Assembly (NCBI GenBank): GCA_964538515.1
Contig: CAZIEW010000020.1
Location: 1 to 64,000, forward strand
Direction: 5' to 3'
Length of the DNA stretch: 64,000 nucleotides
Origin: CALBZH01 sp964538515
GTDB lineage: Bacteria; Desulfobacterota; Syntrophobacteria; Syntrophobacterales; Syntrophobacteraceae
Below the pieces are notes generated by a model, which did no database searches, was not told the origin of the DNA, and saw only the letters and a program-made list of their open reading frames with translations. This document shows, piece after piece, positions 43,722-53,026 of this stretch (the first letter of the stretch is position 1; each line of letters opens with the position of its first letter). The translations under genes were made by a program, and so were the position numbers.

Positions 43722-44030
43722 TCAGTCAAATCGGACGGGCTCGTCGGGCGTTTCCACGTCACGGGGGAGCTCCCTGAAAGGGAACGGCCTCTCGTGCTCG
43801 TTCAAGGTAGTATAGCGCATGACCCGGTAGGCGTAGGCCGAAAGCTTGTTGCTGAAGTCCTTGACGGGTCGGCTGTAGGTCTGAGTGATAAGCAGATACA
43901 CGTACTGGAAAACGACCGTGATCTGGATGAGAAATTTCAGGATCTCCAGCACGAGCAGGAAGAACAGGGAGTAAAGCAATCGCATGGCGATTTGTCCGCG
44001 GGAAGGGGTTCCCGAGGTCAGGTCGTTCAT
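43722..44030 (-). CDS. DUF4389 membrane protein
   Basis: A 102-residue protein of the DUF4389 family, function unknown. One or two membrane segments (MRLLYSLFFLLVLEILKFLIQITVV and VYLLITQTYS) are followed by a soluble C-terminus with the family's LSAYAYRVMRYTTLNEHERPFPF. Shine-Dalgarno GAGGAGC favours ATG 44030 (spacing six) over ATG 44033. It lies downstream of the MBL-fold gene on the same strand with a 129-base gap. Confidence 0.78.
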   Translation of the reverse strand: MNDLTSGTPSRGQIAMRLLYSLFFLLVLEILKFLIQITVVFQYVYLLITQTYSRPVKDFSNKLSAYAYRVMRYTTLNEHERPFPFRELPRDVETPDEPVRFD

Positions 44031-44159
44031 CATGTGCTCCTCTTTGTCGTTTCGAGTCAGGGTCAACAAGCTTCCAGCGGGAGGTCTTGGGAAGCACCGC
44101 TTGGAGCGCTCCGGCCGGCAGCATCCGCGATCACCGCAGACACTTCATCCGATCCGGCG

Positions 44160-44924
44160 TCACAAATCCAGGACGTCCCCGGGTGATGGCAATAGGACGT
44201 CAAGGTCGTGGACTTCCCGGGCAAACGTCTTGATCTGCTCAAGGCGGGCCTTTCGCTCGTCCCGTTGAACGTGGACCAGGGCCAGCCGTTTCGCTCCCGC
44301 TCCCCGGGTGAACCCGACCGACTGCATGACCGTTCCGTGACCGGCAACCGGCTGCTCCAAACGAAAGGCTTCGTGCACGACCAGATCACAGCCTGTTGCG
44401 AGGGCGAGGCTCTCCGGTGTCGCCAATCCATCGCCACTGTAAAAGACCGAATGCTCGTCATCGTCGATCCGCACCGCCAAGTCCGGCTGTCCGTGATGGT
44501 TCGACGCAAACCGCCACAGCAGCCCGACCACATCGACGGCCCGTCCTGCTTCCACGGTCACGAGCTCCAGGGGATACATCAGTTTGGCCAGAAACCCCGG
44601 GTACGCCAGCTCCATGACCTGCGTCACCTTCTCTTCGACGCCCTCCTGCCCTACGATCGTCAACGGCTTCTTGCGCTGCATCTCCCACAACCGCAGGATG
44701 AGCGCCGGCACTCCAAAGAAGTGATCGCCGTGAAAATGGGAGATCCAGAGGGCATCCAGATCTTCCGGATCCGCAGTCCAGGCGAAATACCGTGGTGGAA
44801 CGGTGAACCCGCAATCGAGCAGCACGGATCGGCCGCCATATTCGGTGTGAGCCTGCAGCCAGATGGAGGTGTTCGGCAGGGTGTCGTCGCACGCTTCCCC
44901 GACCCCCAAGAAGACGACTCTCAT
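44160..44924 (-). CDS. Metallo-beta-lactamase-fold hydrolase (RNase Z-like)
   Basis: A 254-residue MBL-fold enzyme. The metal motif is ISHFHGDHFFGVP, with downstream metal residues likely in ASNHHGQPD, VFYSGDGLATP and VVHEAFRL. The order resembles the RNase Z/arylsulfatase-like branch (HxHxDH, a later D and H) but no flexible arm of RNase Z is present, so tRNA processing is not certain. It is divergent from the M16C peptidase with 169 bases between. Confidence 0.82.
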   Translation of the reverse strand: MRVVFLGVGEACDDTLPNTSIWLQAHTEYGGRSVLLDCGFTVPPRYFAWTADPEDLDALWISHFHGDHFFGVPALILRLWEMQRKKPLTIVGQEGVEEKVTQVMELAYPGFLAKLMYPLELVTVEAGRAVDVVGLLWRFASNHHGQPDLAVRIDDDEHSVFYSGDGLATPESLALATGCDLVVHEAFRLEQPVAGHGTVMQSVGFTRGAGAKRLALVHVQRDERKARLEQIKTFAREVHDLDVLLPSPGDVLDL

Positions 44925-45093
44925 CGGATCTCCTCTTTTTCCTGTGGCGAAGGGAACCTCTTCTCTAGTACGCGCCCCGAACGTGTATTAACATAGGATT
45001 TCATCGCGCACCAGCAAGCGATGCGAAAAGGGCGCAATCGAGGGCGAAAGCACCACCCGACATCGATCACAACCATCACACTCGGAGCACGCT

Positions 45094-48024
45094 ATGGATC
45101 GTCTTCACGGCTTTGATATGCTTCTCGAGCAAGAAATCCCAGAGCTCAAGACCATCGCCCGACTTTATAAGCACGCTCGAACCGGGGCGGAGCTGCTCTC
45201 TCTCATTAATGACGACGAAAACAAGGTGTTCGGCATCACTTTTCGGACTCCGCCCAGGGACTCCACCGGCGTGGCCCACATTCTGGAGCACTCCGTCCTG
45301 TGCGGCTCCCGTAAGTATCCCGTGAAGGAGCCCTTCGTGGAGCTTCTCAAGGGCTCCCTCAAGACCTTCTTGAACGCGTTCACCTACCCCGACAAGACCT
45401 GCTACCCCGTGGCCAGCCAGAACGCTCAGGACTTCTACAACCTGATCGATGTCTACTTGGACGCCGTCTTCTACCCGCGGATCACCCCGGAGATCTTCCA
45501 ACAGGAAGGCTGGCACTACGACCTGGAGGATCCGGCCCAGCCTCTCACCTACAAAGGCGTCGTGTTCAACGAGATGAAGGGGGCCTACTCCTCACCGGAC
45601 ACGCTCCTGGCTGAATACACCCAGCAGTCGCTTTTCCCGGACACGACCTATGGGCTGGATTCGGGAGGAAACCCCAAGGTCATCCCGAGCCTTACCTATG
45701 AGCAATTCAAGTCCTTTCACGAGGACTACTACCACCCATCCAACGCCCGGGTCTTTTTTTACGGAGACGACGATCCCGAGCACCGCCTGGCGCTTCTCGA
45801 CGCCTACCTTCGCGAGTTCGAGCCCAAAGACGTGGATTCATCGGTTCCTCTTCAGAGCCCTTTCAGCGGTCCGCAGCGCATCACCCGGCACTATGCGTCG
45901 GGGGAAGGGGGCGGAGACGGGCCGGCTAAGCCCATGGTGACGGTGAGCTGGCTTCTCCCGGAAACCGCCGACCCGGTCACGAACCTGAGCTTGGTGATCT
46001 TGAGCTACGCCCTTCTGGGAATGCCCGGCTCCCCCCTCCGGAAAGCCCTGATCGACTCGGGACTGGGCGAGGATATTGCCGGCGTGGGGCTGGAAAACGA
46101 GCTCCGTCAAATGTACTTTTCCACGGGTCTCAAGGGACTTCGACACGACAATGGAGACGAGGTCGAATCCCTCATCCTGAAAACGCTGGCCGATCTGGCG
46201 GCCAACGGCATTGACCCGGCCACCATCGAAGCGGCCCTTAACACGACCGAGTTTCGACTTCGCGAAAACAACACGGGCTCCTTTCCCCGTGGGTTGGCCC
46301 TGATGCTGCGCTCGCTGACGACCTGGCTCTATGGGCATGACCCCCTCGCCTTGCTCCGGTTCGAAAGCCCGCTCGCCGAGATCAAATCCAGGATCGGGGC
46401 AGATCCGGCTTTCTTTTCCAGCCTTATCCGCAGCCATTTTATCGATAACCGTCACCGGACGACCGTCCTTCTGCTTCCGGATCCGGCTCTCCGCCCGAAG
46501 GAAGAAGCCGCCGAGCGGGGAGAGCTTGACGAGATCCGACAGAATCTCTCGTCCACACAGATCGAGGAGCTCGTGGCGAGCACCCTGAGCCTTAGGCGCA
46601 TGCAGGAAGCGCCCGATCCGCCTGAAGCCCTGGCGACGATTCCGACCCTCCGGATCGAAGACCTCGAGAGGAAGAACAAGACCATCCCCCTTTCCGTTCA
46701 AACGGAAGACACTGGGCCGCTGCTCACCCATGATCTGTTCACCAACGGCATCCTTTACCTCGACCTCGCCGTGGACCTCCACACCATCCCGCAGACCCTG
46801 CTGCCTTACGTTCCCCTTTTTTCAAGGGGAATCACCGAGATGGGCACCGAGCGGGACGATTACGTCGCGCTTTCCCAGCGCATCAGCCGAAAAACGGGAG
46901 GCATCTGGCCCGAGATCTTCACCGGCACCACCCTCGATTCCCGCGAAGGGATCGCCTGGCTCATCCTGCGGTCCAAGGCGACGAAGAGTCAAGCAGAGGA
47001 CCTGTTCGACATTCTCCGAGACATTGTGTCCTCGACGCAGTGGGACAACCGGGACCGATTCCGCCAGATGATCCTGGAGGAAAAGGCCCGCCATGAGCAG
47101 CGGCTGATCCCCAACGGCCATCAGATTGTCAGCCAACGCATCCGAGCACAGCACACGGAATCCGATTGGGTCACGGAGCAGACCAGCGGCTTGAGCTACC
47201 TCTTTTTCGTGCGCGACCTGGTCCGGCGCGTCGAAGAGGATTGGACCGGCGTCCTTGTATCCCTGAATGAGCTTCAGCGTTTGTTGCTCGATCGACGCCG
47301 ATGGCTCTTCAATGTGACCTGCAGCGGCGGCGACTGGTCCGAGCTCCATTCGGCGGTGTCCGACTTCAAAAGGATGCTCGCCCATCCCCGCTCCGCCGAC
47401 CTTCCCAAAGTTCAATGGGCTCCCGATAGGGCGCCCACCTTCGAAGGGCTCGTGATCCCGAGCCAGGTCAACTATGTTGGCAAGGGCATCAACGCCTACG
47501 AGCTTGGCCATGAATTCCATGGCGCCCTGCTGGTCGCCGCCGGGTATCTGCGCAGTACCTGGCTGTGGGAGCGGGTCCGTGTTCAGGGGGGCGCTTACGG
47601 AGCCTTTTCCCAATTCGACCGGCACACCGGAAGCCTGACCTTCGTGTCCTATCGCGACCCCAACTGCATGAAGACACTGGATACCTTTGACCATGCAGCT
47701 GAATTCTTGAGGTCTACGGACTTCAGCCCCGATGAGATCGTCAAGGGGATCATCGGGACCATCGGCACGCTCGACGCCTATCTGCTTCCCGACGCGCGCG
47801 GCTACCGCTCCATGCTGCGTTACTTGCTCCGAGACGATGAAGAGAGCCGCCAAACCATGCGCGATCAGATACTCGCAACGACTGCCGCCGACTTCCGCCG
47901 CGCGGCTGATGTATTCGGCGACCTGAAGAAGCATGGGATCGTCAAGGTCCTCGGAGCCAGGTCAACCGTCGATGAGCTTGCGAGGGAGCTGCCCAGCCCA
48001 GTCACCGTGACGTCTGTCCTGTGA
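45094..48024 (+). CDS. M16C metallopeptidase (presequence-protease type)
   Basis: A 976-residue zinc peptidase of the PreP/falcilysin subfamily that degrades unstructured peptides inside a closed chamber made of four homologous domains. The inverted zinc motif HxxEH is HILEH (His62, Glu65, His66) with the distal Glu expected in GVVFNEMKGAYSSPD. Full length for the family. No signal peptide, so cytosolic. The ATG follows a weak site; the homologous region begins at once (FDMLLEQEIPELKTIARLYKH). Confidence 0.93.
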   Translation: MDRLHGFDMLLEQEIPELKTIARLYKHARTGAELLSLINDDENKVFGITFRTPPRDSTGVAHILEHSVLCGSRKYPVKEPFVELLKGSLKTFLNAFTYPDKTCYPVASQNAQDFYNLIDVYLDAVFYPRITPEIFQQEGWHYDLEDPAQPLTYKGVVFNEMKGAYSSPDTLLAEYTQQSLFPDTTYGLDSGGNPKVIPSLTYEQFKSFHEDYYHPSNARVFFYGDDDPEHRLALLDAYLREFEPKDVDSSVPLQSPFSGPQRITRHYASGEGGGDGPAKPMVTVSWLLPETADPVTNLSLVILSYALLGMPGSPLRKALIDSGLGEDIAGVGLENELRQMYFSTGLKGLRHDNGDEVESLILKTLADLAANGIDPATIEAALNTTEFRLRENNTGSFPRGLALMLRSLTTWLYGHDPLALLRFESPLAEIKSRIGADPAFFSSLIRSHFIDNRHRTTVLLLPDPALRPKEEAAERGELDEIRQNLSSTQIEELVASTLSLRRMQEAPDPPEALATIPTLRIEDLERKNKTIPLSVQTEDTGPLLTHDLFTNGILYLDLAVDLHTIPQTLLPYVPLFSRGITEMGTERDDYVALSQRISRKTGGIWPEIFTGTTLDSREGIAWLILRSKATKSQAEDLFDILRDIVSSTQWDNRDRFRQMILEEKARHEQRLIPNGHQIVSQRIRAQHTESDWVTEQTSGLSYLFFVRDLVRRVEEDWTGVLVSLNELQRLLLDRRRWLFNVTCSGGDWSELHSAVSDFKRMLAHPRSADLPKVQWAPDRAPTFEGLVIPSQVNYVGKGINAYELGHEFHGALLVAAGYLRSTWLWERVRVQGGAYGAFSQFDRHTGSLTFVSYRDPNCMKTLDTFDHAAEFLRSTDFSPDEIVKGIIGTIGTLDAYLLPDARGYRSMLRYLLRDDEESRQTMRDQILATTAADFRRAADVFGDLKKHGIVKVLGARSTVDELARELPSPVTVTSVL

Positions 48025-48181
48025 TTTTTTCGGGGGGCTGCCCGACGATCCCGCATTGCGATTCTTGTAGATCCTTGAAAGGCGTGCTAATGTCGTCTCT
48101 GTGGCCGACGCCCACGAGCCTTCTTCCTCAGGCCGAAACCGGTCGGTCGCAACAGACGAATCATCTTTGCAAGGACGAGAT

Positions 48182-48628
48182 ATGTGGTGGCCGTTCAACA
48201 GGAAGAAGCCCGCACCAAGACACAGGATCCACTGGCACGCCACGATGCATTGCTCGTTTCCCGAATACGAGCAGAACGTGCCCGTGGAGGTCCTCGAAAT
48301 ATCGAGCAAGGGAGCGCGCCTGCGCGTCGAGAAGCTGCAGGTGGGGCCCTACCACCTGTTCGTCGGGGATCCTCAGGCCAAGTTTTCCCTTGCCTTTTCG
48401 CTCGACGACGGCGCCGTTGAAGCCCCCGTCGTGTTTCTCTGGTACAACCTTGAGGAAGGCAAAAGAACCTTCCTGGTGGATGTCGATTTTGCGGCGATGC
48501 CGGACGCCACCAAGTCCGCGCTGAAGAAGGCCATCAAACAGTTGACGCATTCCATGGCCGAGACGCCGACAAGCACTGCCCCCCCAATGCCCGCGGAGAA
48601 AATCGATTCCGCGGACGAAGCAGAATGA
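48182..48628 (+). CDS. PilZ-like small protein
   Basis: A 148-residue cytosolic protein. The segment PVEVLEISSKGARLRVEKLQVG resembles the PilZ core, but the N-terminal RxxxR that binds c-di-GMP is only approximate (RKKPAPRHR), so ligand binding is uncertain. The C-terminal 35 residues are low-complexity Thr/Pro/Ala/Glu. AAGGA lies eight to twelve bases before ATG 48182; the upstream extension to 48101 is not supported. It lies 16 bases before gph on the same strand. Confidence 0.6.
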   Translation: MWWPFNRKKPAPRHRIHWHATMHCSFPEYEQNVPVEVLEISSKGARLRVEKLQVGPYHLFVGDPQAKFSLAFSLDDGAVEAPVVFLWYNLEEGKRTFLVDVDFAAMPDATKSALKKAIKQLTHSMAETPTSTAPPMPAEKIDSADEAE

Positions 48629-48644
48629 TCCGAGAGGGCTCTCG

Positions 48645-49316
48645 ATGCGCTATCGGGCGGTTGTGTTCGATCTGGACGGGACCCTTCTGGATACCCTCCA
48701 AGACCTTGCCAACTCCATGAACGCTGTCCTAAGCCGGCGCGGGCTTGCAACCCACGAGTTGACGGCCTACAAGCGAATGGTCGGAGACGGGGTCCGCATG
48801 CTGGTTACGAGGGCGCTGCCCGATTTCCTGCGCGGGGAGGAAATCGTTGCGGCCGTCGTGACGGAAATGCGGGCGGAGTACGCGCGCCGACAGCTGGAGC
48901 ATACCCGCCCCTACCCCGGAATCCCCGAGCTGCTTGACGCTCTCGCCTCGAAGCACATCCCCATGGCCATCCTCTCCAACAAGCCCCATGAAGCGACCCG
49001 GGCTGTTGTGGCGGCGCTGCTGTCTGCGTGGCGGTTCGATGTCGTGCAGGGGGAAACCCCGGAAACGCCTCGAAAGCCCGATCCAATGGGTGCCCTCAGC
49101 ATTGCTACTCGCCTCGGGATTCCCCCCAAGGAATTCCTTTACCTCGGTGACACCGACACGGACATGAAGACGGCCAACGGCGCCGGCATGGCCGCGATTG
49201 GAGTGCTGTGGGGATTCAGAGACCGGGAAGAGCTCCTGGCCCATGGAGCCCGAAAACTCATCGAAACGCCCCTGCAGCTTCTCGAATGCTTCGATCACCC
49301 CCCTTCTCCCGAATGA
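48645..49316 (+). CDS. gph: Phosphoglycolate phosphatase-like HAD hydrolase
   Basis: A 223-residue haloacid-dehalogenase-type phosphatase. Motif I FDLDGTLLDT (nucleophile Asp and acid/base Asp), motif II LSNKP, motif III KPDPMG, and motif IV YLGDTDTDMKTA are complete, and the helical cap after motif I fits the Gph/PGP branch. It would clear 2-phosphoglycolate or a similar phosphate ester. The DUF4337 gene begins 19 bases later. Confidence 0.9.
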   Translation: MRYRAVVFDLDGTLLDTLQDLANSMNAVLSRRGLATHELTAYKRMVGDGVRMLVTRALPDFLRGEEIVAAVVTEMRAEYARRQLEHTRPYPGIPELLDALASKHIPMAILSNKPHEATRAVVAALLSAWRFDVVQGETPETPRKPDPMGALSIATRLGIPPKEFLYLGDTDTDMKTANGAGMAAIGVLWGFRDREELLAHGARKLIETPLQLLECFDHPPSPE

Positions 49317-49335
49317 CATCCCCCGGAGTAGCCCC

Positions 49336-49980
49336 ATGAGTGAAGTCAACCTCGAGCAAATCCCCGAGCACCGCTCCGGTGGACGGTTCGAGCTGATCTG
49401 TGGTCTGACCATCGCCTTCCTGGCCGCCATCCTCGCCGTCACGGATCTGGGGGCGAACAAGTATGGCGATGACGAGATCATCGGCAACAACGCCAAGGCG
49501 AACGTGTACGCCTGGTACCAGTCGAAAAGCGTCAAGCAGAGCCTCGTCGAAGGTCAGCGCGACCTTCTCAACACGTTGATCGAGTCCGGGTCGATCCGCG
49601 CCGAGAATGTATCCGCGCTGCAGACCCATGTGAAAGACCTTGAAGAGCAAATCCAGCGCTACAGCAAGGAAAAGAAGGAGCTGCTGCTCGGCTCGGCGGG
49701 GGTCGGCCGGGAGAACTGGGTCCAGGAGATCGACGGCGCCTTCGGGAAGGTCGTGGGGGCCAAGGAATGGGACAAGAAGGTGGAGATCCTGGGGCAAGCC
49801 GGGGACTTGTTTGACCTGGCCCTTCTTTTTCTCCAGCTGAGCCTGGTCTTGGGTGCGGTTGCCCTGGTGATTCAAAAACCGTCCTTCAAATGGTGGTTTT
49901 ACTGGGCCATGGTTGTCATTGCCCTCGTCGGATGCCATTACTCGATCCGGGCCTTCCAGATCGCGTGGGTGGTGAGCTGA
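49336..49980 (+). CDS. DUF4337 family membrane protein
   Basis: A 214-residue protein of the DUF4337 family, function unknown. An N-terminal membrane helix (LICGLTIAFLAAILAVTD) is followed by the conserved NNAKANVYAWYQSKSVKQSL, a charged coiled region (about 75-135), and two C-terminal helices (LALLFLQLSLVLGAVALVI and WWFYWAMVVIALVGCHYSI). GGAG lies eight bases before ATG 49336. It is co-directional with gph and converges on the lipocalin gene. Confidence 0.8.
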   Translation: MSEVNLEQIPEHRSGGRFELICGLTIAFLAAILAVTDLGANKYGDDEIIGNNAKANVYAWYQSKSVKQSLVEGQRDLLNTLIESGSIRAENVSALQTHVKDLEEQIQRYSKEKKELLLGSAGVGRENWVQEIDGAFGKVVGAKEWDKKVEILGQAGDLFDLALLFLQLSLVLGAVALVIQKPSFKWWFYWAMVVIALVGCHYSIRAFQIAWVVS

Positions 49981-49998
49981 CGGCCTCATCCCCGTCGA

Positions 49999-50475
49999 TC
50001 ATCGTCCCCGGCAACCCTGCTCGGTAAGTCGGAGTCTGCGCACATCGTAGCCTTTGCTTGCCGCCGTGCTGATCAGCTCGCTATAAAGCTGTTCCTCCAT
50101 CACCGGCCTGCGGGAGAGGATCCAGAGATACTTCCGCTTTGGATGCCCGACCATGGCATATTGGTAGTCGGGGTCAAGAGCGATGATCCAGTAGTCCGCT
50201 CGAAATGGCCAGAAGAATTGGACTTTGAGCTTCGCATTGTTGGCCCCGTGGACCGGCCAAGCTTTGGCCGTTGCGGTCTTGAGCTTGCCATCCCGATGCC
50301 CTTTTCGACAACTGTTCCGAACCGTCACGACATTGCCCTGAAGCGTATACTCCGCGGTCGAGCAGCAGCAACCCCGTTCAAACCAGGTTGGAAACGCAGC
50401 GATTTCGTACCACTTGCCCATGTAACGTGCAAGATCAACGGCTTCGACGACCTGCCCAAACTCCGACTGAGCCAT
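49999..50475 (-). CDS. Lipocalin family protein (Blc-like)
   Basis: A 158-residue eight-stranded-barrel protein for small hydrophobic ligands. The lipocalin signature GKWYEIAAFPTWFERGC is at residues about 20-36, with ADYWIIALDPDYQYAMVGHP and WILSRRP as the second and third conserved regions. Bacterial Blc is an outer-membrane lipoprotein; this reading has no signal peptide, so either the true start lies elsewhere or it is cytosolic. It is divergent from the EamA transporter. Confidence 0.88.
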   Translation of the reverse strand: MAQSEFGQVVEAVDLARYMGKWYEIAAFPTWFERGCCCSTAEYTLQGNVVTVRNSCRKGHRDGKLKTATAKAWPVHGANNAKLKVQFFWPFRADYWIIALDPDYQYAMVGHPKRKYLWILSRRPVMEEQLYSELISTAASKGYDVRRLRLTEQGCRGR

Positions 50476-50564
50476 TTTCAGAGACTCCTTTTATAGACCG
50501 ATGCCCTCGCCTCCGCATCATAACCGGTACCCCCACACCCCTTCGGAAGGAGCTTCAGATTACC

Positions 50565-51467
50565 ATGGATACTCATCCGGTCCTATGCCGATCCGACCGA
50601 GCCCTATTGTACCTTAGACTCTTCATGACGGCTGCGTTTTGGGGCGGCACCTTTGTCGCCGGGAGAATGATTGCGCGCGAAGTCCCGCCCTTCAGTGCCG
50701 CATTTCTTCGCTTTCTGGCTGCATCCCTCGTCCTTGCGGCGTTTGTCTACTGGAGTCATGGGACACTCCCGCTTCCAAGAGGCAAGCAGATCATTGCCAC
50801 CGCGATCCTCGGTCTAACCGGGGCGCTCGCCTACAACTATTGCTTCTTTTCCGGTCTGAAGACGATTCCAGCCAACCGGGCGTCCCTGATCATCGCAACC
50901 AACCCCGCCTTCATTGCGCTCGCTTCAATGATCATCTTCGGAGAACGCCTCCGCCCAATCAACGGGGTGGGCATTCTTGCATCGGTTTGCGGCGCGGCTT
51001 TAGTCGTATCGAAAGGAGATACAACCCTCCTCCTGGCAGGCTTCGGGCAAGGAGAGCTTTTCATCATCGGCTGCGTCGTCAGCTGGGCGGCCTACTCGCT
51101 GGTTGGCAAGACCGTAATGCGGGCGCTCAGCCCCCTCTTGGCCGTGACGTACGCCTGCCTCTTCGGAACGGCCTTTCTGCTCGTTCCTGCCCTTTCGGAA
51201 GGTCTGCTCACCCCCACCCCGCCCTATTCGATGGCCAGCTGGACCGCGATCATCTACCTGGGAGTGTTTGGATCAGCGATCGGCTTCATCTGGTACTATG
51301 AAGGAGTCAGAGCCATTGGACCGTCTCGCGCCGGCGTCTTCATCAATTTCGTTCCCCTGACGTCCATCCTGCTCGCCTACGTCCTCCTCGACGAGCCCAT
51401 CGACGTTTCCCTTGCCCTCGGGGCTTCTATGGTCATCACTGGAGTCGTCCTGACAAGTCGATCCTGA
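50565..51467 (+). CDS. EamA/DMT-family transporter
   Basis: A 300-residue inner-membrane carrier with ten predicted helices in two EamA halves (first about 15-150, second about 160-295). PFSAAFLRFLAASLVLAAFV and GPSRAGVFINFVPLTSILLA are typical positions where each half repeats the FxR..A motif. Substrates are usually metabolites; none is implied here. ATG 50565 is the best start although GGAG is twelve bases away. Confidence 0.88.
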   Translation: MDTHPVLCRSDRALLYLRLFMTAAFWGGTFVAGRMIAREVPPFSAAFLRFLAASLVLAAFVYWSHGTLPLPRGKQIIATAILGLTGALAYNYCFFSGLKTIPANRASLIIATNPAFIALASMIIFGERLRPINGVGILASVCGAALVVSKGDTTLLLAGFGQGELFIIGCVVSWAAYSLVGKTVMRALSPLLAVTYACLFGTAFLLVPALSEGLLTPTPPYSMASWTAIIYLGVFGSAIGFIWYYEGVRAIGPSRAGVFINFVPLTSILLAYVLLDEPIDVSLALGASMVITGVVLTSRS

Positions 51468-51632
51468 AAAAGCACCCAGCGAAAGCAGGAACCTTGTCTC
51501 GCCCACGGAAAACGCTCATGTTCTGAATCATATGACACGAATTCAATCAATGTGGGCAAAACCACCGCCCCCTTGTTCAGAAAGACCGCTCCCCATTTCA
51601 GAGATCGACATACACCACTGATGGAGGGAAAA

Positions 51633-52073
51633 ATGCTGGCGACCTATACTCCACGCAGGCCATCTATCCTAGCAGTATCAGGGATTATCCTGTTACTGTT
51701 ATTATTTGTGGCAGATCTGTCGTCAGCGATGGATTATTCTATCAGACAAGCGTATTTATATACACATGGAACACATATTGACAAACCAACTTATGCTAAA
51801 CAATCTATAAAAAGGGATGAAGTCAAATCTCTTTACAAAAATGCGAATCGCGATTTCGATGAGAAATATTATGATAAGGCAATAGCAAAGTACCTGAGAG
51901 CAATCGAGCTGGAGCCATGGTTTTCACCCGCCTACTATAATTTGGGAATGGCCCACCTGGCCATAGGGCAGAAGAAAGAAGCCTCCCGGTATTTACAGAA
52001 TTATTTAACCCTTCGCCCGAATGCCGTCAATGCCCATGAACTAGAACAATTGATTCACTCACTGCATCAATAG
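51633..52073 (+). CDS. AT-rich TPR protein with membrane anchor
   Basis: A 146-residue protein with a signal or anchor helix (SILAVSGIILLLLLFVADLSSA) and one to two tetratricopeptide repeats (NRDFDEKYYDKAIAKYLRAIELEPW, YYNLGMAHLAIGQKKEASRYLQNYL). It should mediate protein contacts in the periplasm or at the membrane. GGAGGG stands four to nine bases before ATG 51633. The coding sequence is much richer in A and T than the genes on both sides and uses codons such as ATA, TTA and AAA often, suggesting recent transfer. Confidence 0.75.
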   Translation: MLATYTPRRPSILAVSGIILLLLLFVADLSSAMDYSIRQAYLYTHGTHIDKPTYAKQSIKRDEVKSLYKNANRDFDEKYYDKAIAKYLRAIELEPWFSPAYYNLGMAHLAIGQKKEASRYLQNYLTLRPNAVNAHELEQLIHSLHQ

Positions 52074-52101
52074 CGTTCGGAAGACATGGCGAAGCCCTCG
52101 C

Positions 52102-52953
52102 CTAACGGCACAGCTCCGAGTAACGAATGCGCGAAATGCCCAGCTCCTCCATTCGCTCGATGACCCGTGAGCTCACGAGAGCCTCGTACTCGCGCTGTTG
52201 TTGCCGGTCGACACCGTCGAGGGTGGCAACGTGATCGAACACAGCAGGATGGAAGTAGACCTCGCCCGTTGACACGCTCAGACGGTCCAACACATAGAGC
52301 AGGTACCCCTCAGACATCCTCCCTGTCAGGAAATGCCCGTATACGCGTTCGGTGAATAGGAACCCTTCCGCGCGCAATCGTTTCTTCATCCGACGCGTCA
52401 GAATCCGGAAGATCCTGGCCTCCGCAGCCCTTCCGCGGGGCAGGCTGCTGTCGAACTGCGTTGCCAGCTGGAAGTCGTCCTCTGGAGCACGCATCCGCAA
52501 GACGCCGTATTGGGCTCCCAATTGAACGGCAAGATCAAAGATCACCGGATGCACATGCAGGTGCAGGTGGGAGTCGATGTGCGTGAGAGGGATGCCCGCG
52601 GCGAGGGCCTTTTCGAACTGAGCCGCGAGCTCGCGACGCAGCTCCCGGCGTGCCTTACGCGAAAAGAAGTAGCGCAGACCTGCCCAGGTGGGATCATCGG
52701 GAAACCGGCCGGTCGAATCGACCAGGGTCGGAATATCCCGGTGAGGGAGGACCGATCGGCCATGAACTGCTACCAGATGGAGACCAATCCCGAGGCCGGA
52801 GCATTGCGCGACCTTGTGCACCGCATCGTCGAAGGCTTCTCCCGACGCCATGATGCTGCAGCTCGTCAGGACGCCCCGCGTGAAGGCATCGACGACGGCT
52901 CGGTTAACGGCCTCCGTTGCTCCGAAATCGTCCGCGTTGAGGATGAGCTGCAT
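52102..52953 (-). CDS. hpnK: HpnK/YdjC-type carbohydrate deacetylase
   Basis: A 283-residue ChbG/YdjC-fold deacetylase. The metal residues are expected in MQLILNADDFGATEAVN (Asp-Asp) and in THIDSHLHLHVHP (His-x-x-x-His). The sequence fits the HpnK subfamily named for its place in hopanoid clusters, but no other hopanoid gene is visible here, so the function is inferred from family only. ATG 52953 gives the conserved N-terminus; a longer reading to 53157 runs into moaA coding sequence and has no support. Confidence 0.8.
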   Translation of the reverse strand: MQLILNADDFGATEAVNRAVVDAFTRGVLTSCSIMASGEAFDDAVHKVAQCSGLGIGLHLVAVHGRSVLPHRDIPTLVDSTGRFPDDPTWAGLRYFFSRKARRELRRELAAQFEKALAAGIPLTHIDSHLHLHVHPVIFDLAVQLGAQYGVLRMRAPEDDFQLATQFDSSLPRGRAAEARIFRILTRRMKKRLRAEGFLFTERVYGHFLTGRMSEGYLLYVLDRLSVSTGEVYFHPAVFDHVATLDGVDRQQQREYEALVSSRVIERMEELGISRIRYSELCR

Positions 52954-53026
52954 AAGGATCAACGACCTGGCTTCGGCACCCGCATGCCGCGCGCGCAGAG
53001 ATAGGTATTCCCGAGCTTCCTTGAAA

